Shown one piece after another: positions 1 to 10,574 of a DNA stretch of 64,000 nucleotides (positions are counted from its first letter, which is position 1; every line of letters starts with the position of its first letter). The DNA lies in assembly GCA_963995525.1 (NCBI GenBank), contig OZ023207.1, positions 27,488,276 through 27,552,275 of the forward strand, given 5' to 3'. Position numbers and translations under genes: made by a program. The DNA comes from Escarpia spicata. Lineage: Eukaryota; Annelida; Polychaeta; Sabellida; Siboglinidae. The notes under the pieces were generated by a model. It saw nothing but the letters and a program-made list of their open reading frames with translations. It was not told the origin of the DNA and ran no database searches.

Positions 1-146
1 ACTGATATTTAATATCCATCACTTTGTGTATGTGATGGAACGCCCAGTATGACTATTCAACTGATGCTCTAAGTAATGTGGTTGTGTCTGGTAGAGTTTA
101 GTAACCAATTGTTACATCTACATCAAAATATTCGCGATCAACACAA

Positions 147-747
147 AACAGTTTTGTTGACAGTATTACCGAAACGGACATATGTAAACGCAATACCCAT
201 TGAAGTTTAACGATTTTGACCGCTCAGACGCTGAGATTTTAGAACTACTTAAAATTCCCTTAGAACACAACGACTTTTTATTCAGATCAAACTGGTACCT
301 TCAAAGTTTCGGCATTGCAATGGGGAAACGATTTGCCCCCAACACTGCCAATCTTTTTAAGGCTGAGTGGGAGAAACACATACCAAGGAAACGCAACAAA
401 TTACCATTAATCTATGTACGATACTTGAACGAAATCTTTGGAATCTGGACACATGGGAATGATGAATTCCGAGTTTTCTTGGACACAAAATAGCCATCAC
501 AATTGCGTAAATTGAACGTAAGTTACGAGTAAACACTCAATAGATTTCTTGTACACTACGAATTTTAAAGACGAACGCTTTATTTCGACGGGACATCCTG
601 ACAGCAAGGTTTACTTTAAACCAACAGATACACATCAACTACTACAAAGCCTCGTTCCATCGGAAACATACCTTCTTTGCTATCCTCAAGTCGCAATTAT
701 TTCGATTTCACAGGATTGTCAACAATAAATCAGATTTTGAGGAAGCA
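147..747 (+). pseudogene. Penelope-like element (PLE) reverse transcriptase fragment, U1, frameshifted and catalytically dead
   Basis: A PLE reverse transcriptase remnant split over several frames. Segment 1 (147-182) reads NSFVDSITETDI, like the PLE stretch before motif A; motif A itself is not recognisable. Segment 2 (188-490) holds palm motif B, GIAMGKRFAPNTAN, and the motif C region, RYLNEIFGIWTHG. Segment 3 (540-660) holds FKDERFISTGH and VYFKPTDTHQLL. Segment 4 (667-747) holds HTFFAILKSQLFRFHRI and ends FEEA against the microsatellite. These blocks occur in this order in PLE RTs. The YxDD box is YLNE here and YLDE from U3 on, so the second catalytic Asp is Glu in every copy and the first is Asn in U1-U2. 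There is a stop at 491-493 and no ATG at the start of the main frame. No GIY-YIG endonuclease is seen. Confidence 0.85.
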
Positions 748-899
748 TACATGCATACATGCATGCATGCATACACACAAATACACACACACACAAACAC
801 ACACACACACACACACACTTAAACACACACATACACACACACACACACACATACAAACATACACGTACACCCATTCACACACCCATACACCCATACACC

Positions 900-988
<89 letters not shown>

Positions 989-1024
989 ACATACATACAC
1001 TCACATTCATACATGCATACACAC

Positions 1025-1062
<38 letters not shown>

Positions 1063-1140
1063 GCACGCACGCACGCACGCACGCACGCATACACACACAC
1101 TTGCAATCATACATACGTACATGCATGCACACTTGCATAA
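748..1140. repeat. Compound microsatellite, U1 (393 bp)
   Basis: Ordered blocks: ATGCATAC repeats, CA tract, a cttaaac spacer, CA tract, an ACGTACACCC/CCCATACA spacer, a long CA tract, a CATACATA block, a TA tract, a (GCAC)n tract, then a tail with tacgtacatgcatgca. CA and GCAC tracts can adopt Z-DNA and the TA tract can extrude as a cruciform. The block order is the same in every unit; only tract lengths change, apart from the cases noted for U8, U11 and U14. Confidence 0.95.
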
Positions 1141-2030
1141 CAGTGAGAGTTTCAGTTGAGGAGTCATTTATATTGAGCTGGAAATTCTGTCGCCTCTAGC
1201 GAGCCTGATATCGAGGAAAAACGTTACCATTGATTGAAACTCAACGCAACGCACAGTACGATATATGTACCTTGTGGAACAGCTGCAATATTAATTTCTC
1301 TGACTCGGAATGAAACGTGGTTTAAGGTATGGTTTTAAGATATGCATTTTTGTTAATATTCCATGGGCAAAAACCGTTAACTGCACGCCCCTGGGGCTCA
1401 CAAAAACCTCCATCTGCAACACCCCTTGTAGACATATTGGGGGCAAGACATAACTATCCAGCCCCCGGTATCGACTTTTGCTTTTCTGCTTTGTTCATCA
1501 TTTAGCGTGTCTGGGGCAGATTTTCTAACCTGGTGGAGCCGATCTCTCTCAAGGCGGCTATTTTACTCATAGCTGGAACATGATTTGTGGGGGTCGGGAC
1601 ATGTCCACACACTCGTGGACCCTGCACCCGCACATATTGGGCTGATGCTACTCCGCCAAGTTTTTTCGTAGCTGGACCACTAGATCCCATGCAGGTTTGG
1701 CCTGGGGCCGCAAGGTGTCTAGTTACCATATGGTATCCAAAGAGGCACTGTATGAGTCTAGATTGAGGAGAGGCTATATACCAGAAGGAAACACTTACGC
1801 ACTCGGCTGTCTTTTCACCTGAGATGAGGCTATCTGGCGGCTGAAGCTGAAAGCGGGACACCAGAAACAAGCTGCTAACCACTACCCTACGTTACAGCAC
1901 TAGGCGCACCACCTAACCCCTGTGACAGAATTACACAACACGCCAATGTCCAATCACAGTCGATATACGGTGCTGTTTACGTCCACCTCGGCAGCCGCAC
2001 TTGGTAGGAAATATCGCTGCAATGCCGATT
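1141..2030. other. Unrecognised core segment of the unit (U1 copy)
   Basis: About 890 bases between the microsatellite and the 61-codon minus frame, present in all 19 units at constant length to within a base. It is GC-richer than the rest of the unit, with runs such as cccctgggg and gcccccgg. A minus-strand open frame (1502-1882 here) runs 126 codons from a GTG but has no ATG. By eye its differences between units mostly change amino acids, so I do not call it a gene. I recognise no transposon, SINE or host sequence here. Confidence 0.5.
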
Positions 2031-2225
2031 TCACGTTACATTGTCCACGTACTTGCGTGAATTTTTAGAATGTCTGCCTTGGACCAGTTGACAAATAGTG
2101 TAGATGTAGACGGCGTTGTCATAATCTGTCATGTTGAGCCACTTGACAGTGTCACTGAAGCGTGACGGCCGATCTGCCGGCTCGTTGGGTACGTCACTGT
2201 TTCTGGTTGTCGTCAAGCTTGACTG
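2031..2225 (-). other. Candidate captured exon: minus-strand open frame of ~61-64 codons (U1 copy)
   Basis: On the minus strand a frame runs from 2225 to the stop at 2031. It contains DTVKWLNMTDYDNAVYIY and has no initiator ATG before Met29 of the stretch read from 2216. It is bounded by exon-like edges: gatcag just upstream, and GACAAT/GTAACG just before the stop. Across the 19 copies I noticed one amino-acid change (Arg54Cys in U9, U10, U12) against three silent changes (two in U5, one in U14-U15). That is the opposite of the RT frame. The composition looks protein-like, but I cannot name the family. Chance open frame remains possible. Confidence 0.3.
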
Positions 2226-2501
2226 ATCACCAGTTCAGCAATGCAATGTCATAAAACTATTAAAACAGGCGCAACCACGTGACGTTAATTTATTGGAATG
2301 TATGTGAAAAACTTCCTTTGTTTCCAGTTTTCTTCATTAACTCAGTAGTAAATTATTGTATGTCTAAATAGTCTCGTATATCAATAGTATATTAATGTAT
2401 CGGATGGATTTTTGTCCAGTTTTGTCTAAATACTCTCCTACATCAATAGTATATTAATGTAGTGGATTAACTTTTTTTCCTGTTTTGGAAACAATTATTC
2501 G
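2217..2501. other. AT-rich spacer before the LINE tail (U1 copy)
   Basis: Non-coding sequence between the minus-strand frame and the LINE fossil. It has frequent stops in all frames and includes the 62-bp direct repeat listed separately. Probably the heavily decayed upstream part of the LINE, but no motif supports that. Confidence 0.4.
2362..2486 (+). repeat. Internal 62-bp tandem direct repeat in the unit (U1 copy)
   Basis: Two adjacent imperfect copies begin with gtctaaata at 2362 and 2424. Both continue with tatcaatagtatattaatgta or its catcaatag variant and end in a ccagtttt / cctgtttt box. The pair is present in every unit, so the duplication predates amplification of the array. Confidence 0.8.
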
Positions 2502-2735
2502 TCGAAGTGGGCTGGGCATGTGTAGTGAATGGAAGGAGAACGGCTGGCAAATAAATCAGATGCCTGGAGAATGGAGCGGAAATAAAGGCGAGGAAGATCT
2601 AGACTGCTATGGAAGGGCTGTGTAAAGAGAGACTTGGAAGGATTTGCACAACAGTGTACAACGAGAGCGAAGATTGAGGGGAATGAAGACAGTTGGTGGA
2701 GAGAGCAGTGCAAGAGAAGTGAAAGAAAAGAATAA
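2502..2735 (+). pseudogene. LINE (non-LTR retrotransposon) ORF2 C-terminal tail, U1, degenerate
   Basis: One plus-strand frame gives the pattern seen at the C-terminus of many LINE endonuclease-reverse transcriptases. It reads KWAGHV, then two stops (2523-2528), MEGERLANK, a W, a stop (2583-2585), RRGRSRLLW, then DLEGFAQQ, then DSWWREQ. Known relatives have GHVxRM, a GR-rich RxRxxW block and an EAFxQQW-type end. The frame ends at TAA 2733-2735 with AATAAA at 2734-2739, as expected at a LINE 3' end. No RT palm motifs precede it. Family-level assignment is not possible. The minus-strand open frames across this stretch are antisense shadows. Confidence 0.62.
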
Positions 2736-3292
2736 TAAAAACGTATAACTGAAATCATGAAACGGAATCCAGGCCAGCAGTAGCCCTGACAACAGGGAAA
2801 CAAGAGGATTACAACCATAACTATTAAACATGCTATTGTGATTGTTTTAGGGTCCTTACGCCAACATTTTGCAATTTTATCAATTAAATTAATTAATACG
2901 ACGGACAACTATATATGTCTTAAATATATTATTGTATGCAAATGATAGAGACGGTTGCCTTATAATCACGGTTTGAGAGACAAAATAAATGATATTTATT
3001 AATTGTCCCCTTTTTTATATCGGTCCCCTAAGTGGCAGTACACTCGCATACACGAGAATATTAAAAACACATATACATATTTTTTTTATTACGCATTGCA
3101 TGCGAACCACAGGAAACACGAAACGTTCACGACTAGTGACACAATTACTGATATTTAATATCCATCACTTTGTGTATGTGATGGAACGCCCAGTATGACT
3201 ATTCAACTGATGCTCTAAGTAATGTGGTTGTGTCTGGTAGAGTTTAGTAACCAATTGTTACATCTACATCAAAATATTCGCGATCAACACAA
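2736..3292. other. AT-rich link from LINE tail to PLE fragment (U1/U2 copy)
   Basis: About 550 bases with AT-rich palindromic words (caattaaattaattaa) and T runs. A plus-strand ATG frame of 69 codons (2989-3198 here) is present in most units. It is lost in U4 by a point change and has no recognisable motif, so it is not called as a gene. The last part may be decayed PLE sequence upstream of NSFVDSI. Confidence 0.45.
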
Positions 3293-3893
3293 AACAGTTT
3301 TGTTGACAGTATTACCGAAACGGACATATGTAAACGCAATACCCATTGAAGTTTAACGATTTTGACCGCTCAGACGCTGAGATTTTAGAACTACTTAAAA
3401 TTCCCTTAGAACACAACGACTTTTTATTCAGATCAAACTGGTACCTTCAAAGTTTCGGCATTGCAATGGGGAAACGATTTGCCCCCAACACTGCCAATCT
3501 TTTTAAGGCTGAGTGGGAGAAACACATACCAAGGAAACGCAACAAATTACCATTAATCTATGTACGATACTTGAACGAAATCTTTGGAATCTGGACACAT
3601 GGGAATGATGAATTCCGAGTTTTCTTGGACACAAAATAGCCATCACAATTGCGTAAATTGAACGTAAGTTACGAGTAAACACTCAATAGATTTCTTGTAC
3701 ACTACGAATTTTAAAGACGAACGCTTTATTTCGACGGGACATCCTGACAGCAAGGTTTACTTTAAACCAACAGATACACATCAACTACTACAAAGCCTCG
3801 TTCCATCGGAAACATACCTTCTTTGCTATCCTCAAGTCGCAATTATTTCGATTTCACAGGATTGTCAACAATAAATCAGATTTTGAGGAAGCA
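3293..3893 (+). pseudogene. PLE RT fragment, U2
   Basis: Same fragment and same frameshifts as in U1. Motif C is YLNE. Confidence 0.83.
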
Positions 3894-4053
3894 TACATGC
3901 ATACATGCATGCATGCATACACACAAATACACACACACACAAACACACACACACACACACACACACACTTAAACACACACATACACACACACACACACAC
4001 ACACATACAAACATACACGTACACCCATTCACACACCCATACACCCATACACC

Positions 4054-4118
<65 letters not shown>

Positions 4119-4154
4119 ACATACATACACTCACATTCATACATGCATACACAC

Positions 4155-4208
<54 letters not shown>

Positions 4209-4282
4209 GCACGCACGCACGCACGCACGCATACACACACACTTGCAATCATACATACGTACATGCATGCACACTTGCATAA
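3894..4282. repeat. Compound microsatellite, U2 (389 bp)
   Basis: Same block order as U1, with a shorter main CA tract and a longer TA tract. Confidence 0.95.
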
Positions 4283-5643
4283 CAGTGAGAGTTTCAGTTG
4301 AGGAGTCATTTATATTGAGCTGGAAATTCTGTCGCCTCTAGCGAGCCTGATATCGAGGAAAAACGTTACCATTGATTGAAACTCAACGCAACGCACAGTA
4401 CGATATATGTACCTTGTGGAACAGCTGCAATATTAATTTCTCTGACTCGGAATGAAACGTGGTTTAAGGTATGGTTTTAAGATATGCATTTTTGTTAATA
4501 TTCCATGGGCAAAAACCGTTAACTGCACGCCCCTGGGGCTCACAAAAACCTCCATCTGCAACACCCCTTGTAGACATATTGGGGGCAAGACATAACTATC
4601 CAGCCCCCGGTATCGACTTTTGCTTTTCTGCTTTGTTCATCATTTAGCGTGTCTGGGGCAGATTTTCTAACCTGGTGGAGCCGATCTCTCTCAAGGCGGC
4701 TATTTTACTCATAGCTGGAACATGATTTGTGGGGGTCGGGACATGTCCACACACTCGTGGACCCTGCACCCGCACATATTGGGCTGATGCTACTCCGCCA
4801 AGTTTTTTCGTAGCTGGACCACTAGATCCCATGCAGGTTTGGCCTGGGGCCGCAAGGTGTCTAGTTACCATATGGTATCCAAAGAGGCACTGTATGAGTC
4901 TAGATTGAGGAGAGGCTATATACCAGAAGGAAACACTTACGCACTCGGCTGTCTTTTCACCTGAGATGAGGTTATCTGGCGGCTGAAGCTGAAAGCGGGA
5001 CACCAGAAACAAGCTGCTAACCACTACCCTACGTTACAGCACTAGGCGCACCACCTAACCCCTGTGACAGAATTACACAACACGCCAATGTCCAATCACA
5101 GTCGATATACGGTGCTGTTTACGTCCACCTCGGCAGCCGCACTTGGTAGGAAATATCGCTGCAATGCCGATTTCACGTTACATTGTCCACGTACTTGCGT
5201 GAATTTTTAGAATGTCTGCCTTGGACCAGTTGACAAATAGTGTAGATGTAGACGGCGTTGTCATAATCTGTCATGTTGAGCCACTTGACAGTGTCACTGA
5301 AGCGTGACGGCCGATCTGCCGGCTCGTTGGGTACGTCACTGTTTCTGGTTGTCGTCAAGCTTGACTGATCACCAGTTCAGCAATGCAATGTCATAAAACT
5401 ATTAAAACAGGCGCAACCACGTGACGTTAATTTATTGGAATGTATGTGAAAAACTTCCTTTGTTTCCAGTTTTCTTCATTAACTCAGTAGTAAATTATTG
5501 TATGTCTAAATAGTCTCGTATATCAATAGTATATTAATGTATCGGATGGATTTTTGTCCAGTTTTGTCTAAATACTCTCCTACATCAATAGTATATTAAT
5601 GTAGTGGATTAACTTTTTTTCCTGTTTTGGAAACAATTATTCG

Positions 5644-5877
5644 TCGAAGTGGGCTGGGCATGTGTAGTGAATGGAAGGAGAACGGCTGGCAAATAAATCA
5701 GATGCCTGGAGAATGGAGCGGAAATAAAGGCGAGGAAGATCTAGACTGCAATGGAAGGGCTGTGTAAAGAGAGACTTGGAAGGATTTGCACAACAGTGTA
5801 CAACGAGAGCGAAGATTGAGGGGAATGAAGACAGTTGGTGGAGAGAGCAGTGCAAGATAAGTGAAAGAAAAGAATAA
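5644..5877 (+). pseudogene. LINE C-terminal tail, U2
   Basis: Same degenerate frame. caagataag replaces the U1/U5 state caagagaag, changing Arg to Ile near the end. Confidence 0.6.
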
Positions 5878-6434
5878 TAAAAACGTATAACTGAAATCAT
5901 GAAACGGAATCCAGGCCAGCATTAGCCCTGACAACAGGGAAACAAGAGGATTACAACCATAACTATTAAACATGCTATTGTGATTGTTTTAGGGTCCTTA
6001 CGCCAACATTTTGCAATTTTATCAATTAAATTAATTAATACGACGGACAACTATATATGTCTTAAATATATTATTGTATGCAAATGATAGAGACGGTTGC
6101 CTTATAATCACGGTTTGAGAGACAAAATAAATGATATTTATTAATTGTCCCCTTTTTTATATCGGTCCCCTAAGTGGCAGTACACTCGCATACACTAGAA
6201 TATTAAAAACACATATACATATTTTTTTTATTACGCATTGCATGCGAACCACAGGAAACACGAAACGTTCACGACTAGTGACGCAATTACTGATATTTAA
6301 TATCCATCACTTTGTGTATGTGATGGAACGCCCAGTATGACTATTCAACTGATGCTCTAAGTAATGTGGTTGTGTCTGGTAGAGTTTAGTAACCAATTGT
6401 TACATCTACATCAAAATATTCGCGATCAACACAA

Positions 6435-7035
6435 AACAGTTTTGTTGACAGTATTACCGAAACGGACATATGTAAACGCAATACCCATTGAAGTTTAACG
6501 ATTTTGACCGCTCAGACGCTGAGATTTTAGAACTACTTAAAATTCCCTTAGAACACAACGACTTTTTATTCAGATCAAACTGGTACCTTCAAAGTTTCGG
6601 CATTGCAATGGGGAAACGATTTGCCCCCAACACTGCCAATCTTTTTAAGGCTGAGTGGGAGAAACACATACCAAGGAAACGCAACAAATTACCATTAATC
6701 TATGTACGATACTTGGACGAAATCTTTGGAATCTGGACACATGGGAATGATGAATTCCGAGTTTTCTTGGACACAAAATAGCCATCACAATTGCGTAAAT
6801 TGAACGTAAGTTACGAGTAAACACTCAATAGATTTCTTGTACACTACGAATTTTAAAGACGAACGCTTTATTTCGACGGGACATCCTGACAGCAAGGTTT
6901 ACTTTAAACCAACAGATACACATCAACTACTACAAAGCCTCGTTCCATCCGAAACATACCTTCTTTGCTATCCTCAAGTCGCAATTATTTCGATTTCACA
7001 GGATTGTCAACAATAAATCAGATTTTGAGGAAGCA
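6435..7035 (+). pseudogene. PLE RT fragment, U3
   Basis: Motif C is YLDE: first catalytic Asp present, second replaced by Glu. Frame breaks as in U1. Confidence 0.83.
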
Positions 7036-7105
7036 TACATGCATACATGCATGCATGCATACACACAAATACACACACACACACAAACACACACACACAC
7101 TTAAA

Positions 7106-7145
<40 letters not shown>

Positions 7146-7205
7146 AACATACACGTACACCCATTCACACACCCATACACCTATACACCCATACACCCAT
7201 ACACC

Positions 7206-7295
<90 letters not shown>

Positions 7296-7428
7296 TACAC
7301 TCACATTCATACATGCATACACACATACATACATACATATATATATATATGCACGCACGCACGCAGGCACGCACGCATACACACACACTTGCAATCATAC
7401 ATACGTACATGCATGCACACTTGCATAA
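7036..7428. repeat. Compound microsatellite, U3 (393 bp)
   Basis: Short TA tract. The GCAC tract is interrupted by gcaggcacg, a mark shared with U4-U6 and U13. Confidence 0.95.
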
Positions 7429-8789
7429 CAGTGAGAGTTTCAGTTGAGGAGTCATTTATATTGAGCTGGAAATTCTGTCGCCTCTAGCGAGCCTGATATC
7501 GAGGAAAAACGTTACCATTGATTGAAACTCAACGCAACGCACAGTACGATATATGTACCTTGTGGAACAGCTGCAATATTAATTTCTCTGACTCGGAATG
7601 AAACGTGGTTTAAGGTATGGTTTTAAGATATGCATTTTTGTTAATATTCCATGGGCAAAAACCGTTAACTGCACGCCCCTGGGGCTCACAAAAACCTCCA
7701 TCTGCAACACCCCTTGTAGAAATATTGGGGGCAAGACATAACTATCCAGCCCCCGGTATCGACTTTTGCTTTTCTGCTTTGTTCATCATTTAGCGTGTCT
7801 GGGGCAGATTTTCTAACCTGGTGGAGCCGATCTCTCTCAAGGCGGCTATTTTACTCATAGCTGGAACATGATTTGTGGGGGTCGGGACATGTCCACACAC
7901 TCGTGGACCCTGCACCCGCACATATTGGGCTGATGCTACTCCGCCAAGTTTTTTCGTAGCTGGACCACTAGATCCCATGCAGGTTTGGCCTGGGGCCGCA
8001 AGGTGTCTAGTTACCATATGGTATCCAAAGAGGCACTGTATGAGTCTAGATTGAGGAGAGGCTATATACCAGAAGGAAACACTTACGCACTCGGCTGTCT
8101 TTTCACCTGAGATGAGGCTATCTGGCGGCTGAAGCTGAAAGCGGGACACCAGAAACAAGCTGCTAACCACTACCCTACGTTACAGCACTAGGCGCACCAC
8201 CTAACCCCTGTGACAGAATTACACAACACGCCAATGTCCAATCACAGTCGATATACGGTGCTGTTTACGTCCACCTCGGCAGCCGCACTTGGTAGGAAAT
8301 ATCGCTGCAATGCCGATTTCACGTTACATTGTCCACGTACTTGCGTGAATTTTTAGAATGTCTGCCTTGGACCAGTTGACAAATAGTGTAGATGTAGACG
8401 GCGTTGTCATAATCTGTCATGTTGAGCCACTTGACAGTGTCACTGAAGCGTGACGGCCGATCTGCCGGCTCGTTGGGTACGTCACTGTTTCTGGTTGTCG
8501 TCAAGCTTGACTGATCACCAGTTCAGCAATGCAATGTCATAAAACTATTAAAACAGGCGCAACCACGTGACGTTAATTTATTGGAATGTATGTGAAAAAC
8601 TTCCTTTGTTTCCAGTTTTCTTCATTAACTCAGTAGTAAATTATTGTATGTCTAAATAGTCTCGTATATCAATAGTATATTAATGTATCGGATGGATTTT
8701 TGTCCAGTTTTGTCTAAATACTCTCCTACATCAATAGTATATTAATGTAGGGGATTAACTTTTTTTCCTGTTTTGGAAACAATTATTCG

Positions 8790-9023
8790 TCGAAGTGGGC
8801 TGGGCATGTGTAGTGAATGGAAGGAGAACGGCTGGCAAATAAATCAGATGCCTGGAGAATGGAGCGGAAATAAAGGCGAGGAAGATCTAGACTGCAATGG
8901 AAGGGCTGTGTAAAGAGAGACTTGGAAGGATTTGCACAACAGTGTACAACGAGAACGAAGATTGAGGGGAATGAAGACAGTTGGTGGAGAGAGCAGTGCA
9001 AGATAAGTGAAAGAAAAGAATAA
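8790..9023 (+). pseudogene. LINE C-terminal tail, U3
   Basis: Private gagaacgaag changes Ala to Thr within the ARG/ALA-rich stretch after FAQQ. Confidence 0.58.
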
Positions 9024-9580
9024 TAAAAACGTATAACTGAAATCATGAAACGGAATCCAGGCCAGCATTAGCCCTGACAACAGGGAAACAAGAGGATTAC
9101 AACCATAACTATTAAACATGCTATTGTGATTGTTTTAGGGTCCTTACGCCAACATTTTGCAATTTTATCAATTAAATTAATTAATACGACGGACAACTAT
9201 ATATGTCTTAAATATATTATTGTATGCAAATGATAGAGACGGTTGCCTTATAATCACGGTTTGAGAGACAAAATAAATGATATTTATTAATTGTCCCCTT
9301 TTTTATATCGGTCCCCTAAGTGGCAGTACACTCGCATACACTAGAATATTAAAAACACATATACATATTTTTTTTATTACGCATTGCATGCGAACCACAG
9401 GAAACACGAAACGTTCACGACTAGTGACGCAATTACTGATATTTAATATCCATCACTTTGTGTATGTGATGGAACGCCCAGTATGACTATTCAACTGATG
9501 CTCTAAGTAATGTGGTTGTGTCTGGTAGAGTTTAGTAACCAATTGTTACATCTACATCAAAATATTCGCGATCAACACAA

Positions 9581-10181
9581 AACAGTTTTGTTGACAGTAT
9601 TACCGAAACGGACATATGTAAACGCAATACCCATTGAAGTTTAACGATTTTGACCGCTCAGACGCTGAGATTTTAGAACTACTTAAAATTCCCTTAGAAC
9701 ACAACGACTTTTTATTCAGATCAAACTGGTACCTTCAAAGTTTCGGCATTGCAATGGGGAAACGATTTGCCCCCAACACTGCCAATCTTTTTAAGGCTGA
9801 GTGGGAGAAACACATACCAAGGAAACGCAACAAATTACCATTAATCTATGTACGATACTTGGACGAAATCTTTGGAATCTGGACACATGGGAATGATGAA
9901 TTCCGAGTTTTCTTGGACACAAAATAGCCATCACAATTGCGTAAATTGAACGTAAGTTACGAGTAAACACTCAATAGATTTCTTGTACACTACGAATTTT
10001 AAAGACGAACGCTTTATTTCGACGGGACATCCTGACAGCAAGGTTTACTTTAAACCAACAGATACACATCAACTACTACAAAGCCTCGTTCCATCCGAAA
10101 CATACCTTCTTTGCTATCCTCAAGTCGCAATTATTTCGATTTCACAGGATTGTCAACAATAAATCAGATTTTGAGGAAGCA
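9581..10181 (+). pseudogene. PLE RT fragment, U4
   Basis: YLDE form. The 97-codon central frame gives the same protein as in U3. Confidence 0.83.
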
Positions 10182-10251
10182 TACATGCATACATGCATGC
10201 ATGCATACACACAAATACACACACACACACAAACACACACACACACTTAAA

Positions 10252-10291
<40 letters not shown>

Positions 10292-10343
10292 AACATATAC
10301 GTACACCCATTCACACACCCATACACCCATACACCCATACACC

Positions 10344-10441
<98 letters not shown>

Positions 10442-10574
10442 TACACTCACATTCATACATGCATACACACATACATACATACATATATATATATATGCAC
10501 GCACGCACGCAGGCACGCACGCATACACACACACTTGCAATCATACATACGTACATGCATGCACACTTGCATAA
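10182..10574. repeat. Compound microsatellite, U4 (393 bp)
   Basis: Like U3, with acatatacgtac in the spacer. Confidence 0.95.

Larger units (their letters stand above)
1..3146. repeat. Array unit U1 (3146 bp)
   Basis: Left-type unit. Diagnostic states are Asn codon aac in RT motif C, gacatattg near 1430, cagcagtagccc near 2775 and caagagaag near 2711. The last two recur only in U5. The minus-strand 61-codon frame is 2031-2216. The sub-features of the unit are described on this copy. Confidence 0.95.
3147..6288. repeat. Array unit U2 (3142 bp)
   Basis: Shares with U1 alone the Asn codon in RT motif C and the gacatattg state. Unlike U1 it has the common cagcattagccc and caagataag states. Private change ttatctgg near 4971. 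The 61-codon minus frame is 5173-5358. Confidence 0.95.
6289..9434. repeat. Array unit U3 (3146 bp)
   Basis: First unit with Asp (gac) in RT motif C and with gaaatattg. Shares tgtagggga (near 8746) only with U4. Private change gagaacgaag near 8951. The 61-codon minus frame is 8319-8504. Confidence 0.95.

Noticed and set aside
677..1199. Long open frames of His/Thr or Cys/Val repeats on both strands over each microsatellite, and again at 60092-60403 and 61416-62078
   Set aside because: They are translations of CA, GCAC, TA and GT repeats, with open frames in several overlapping phases at once. No codon-level constraint and no protein meaning.
1502..1882. 126-codon minus-strand open frame present in every unit
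   Set aside because: It starts only at a GTG, has no recognisable motif, and the differences between units mostly change amino acids (for example Ser-Asn, Gly-Ser, Gln-His, Asp-Tyr, Met-Leu). Openness follows from recent shared ancestry of the units.
1850..1895. tRNA-like box A on the minus strand (gggtagtggttagcagc), hinting at a tRNA-derived SINE
   Set aside because: No matching box B at the usual distance and no A-rich or short-repeat tail.
2495..2908. Minus-strand open frames of 74-137 codons (87 and 91 codons in other units)
   Set aside because: Antisense to the LINE tail, which explains the base composition. Frames vary in length between units through point changes.
1..3146. Hammerhead ribozyme, which some PLEs carry near their terminal repeats
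   Set aside because: I looked for CTGANGA followed by GAAA. Only ctgatgc near base 61 (CTGATGA in U14) and ctgatatcgagg near 1206 come close, and neither has the partner core and stems. A covariance-model scan would settle it.
2989..3198. 69-codon plus-strand ATG frame between LINE tail and PLE fragment
   Set aside because: No motif, low-complexity hydrophobic content, and lost in U4 by a single base change with no sign of compensation.
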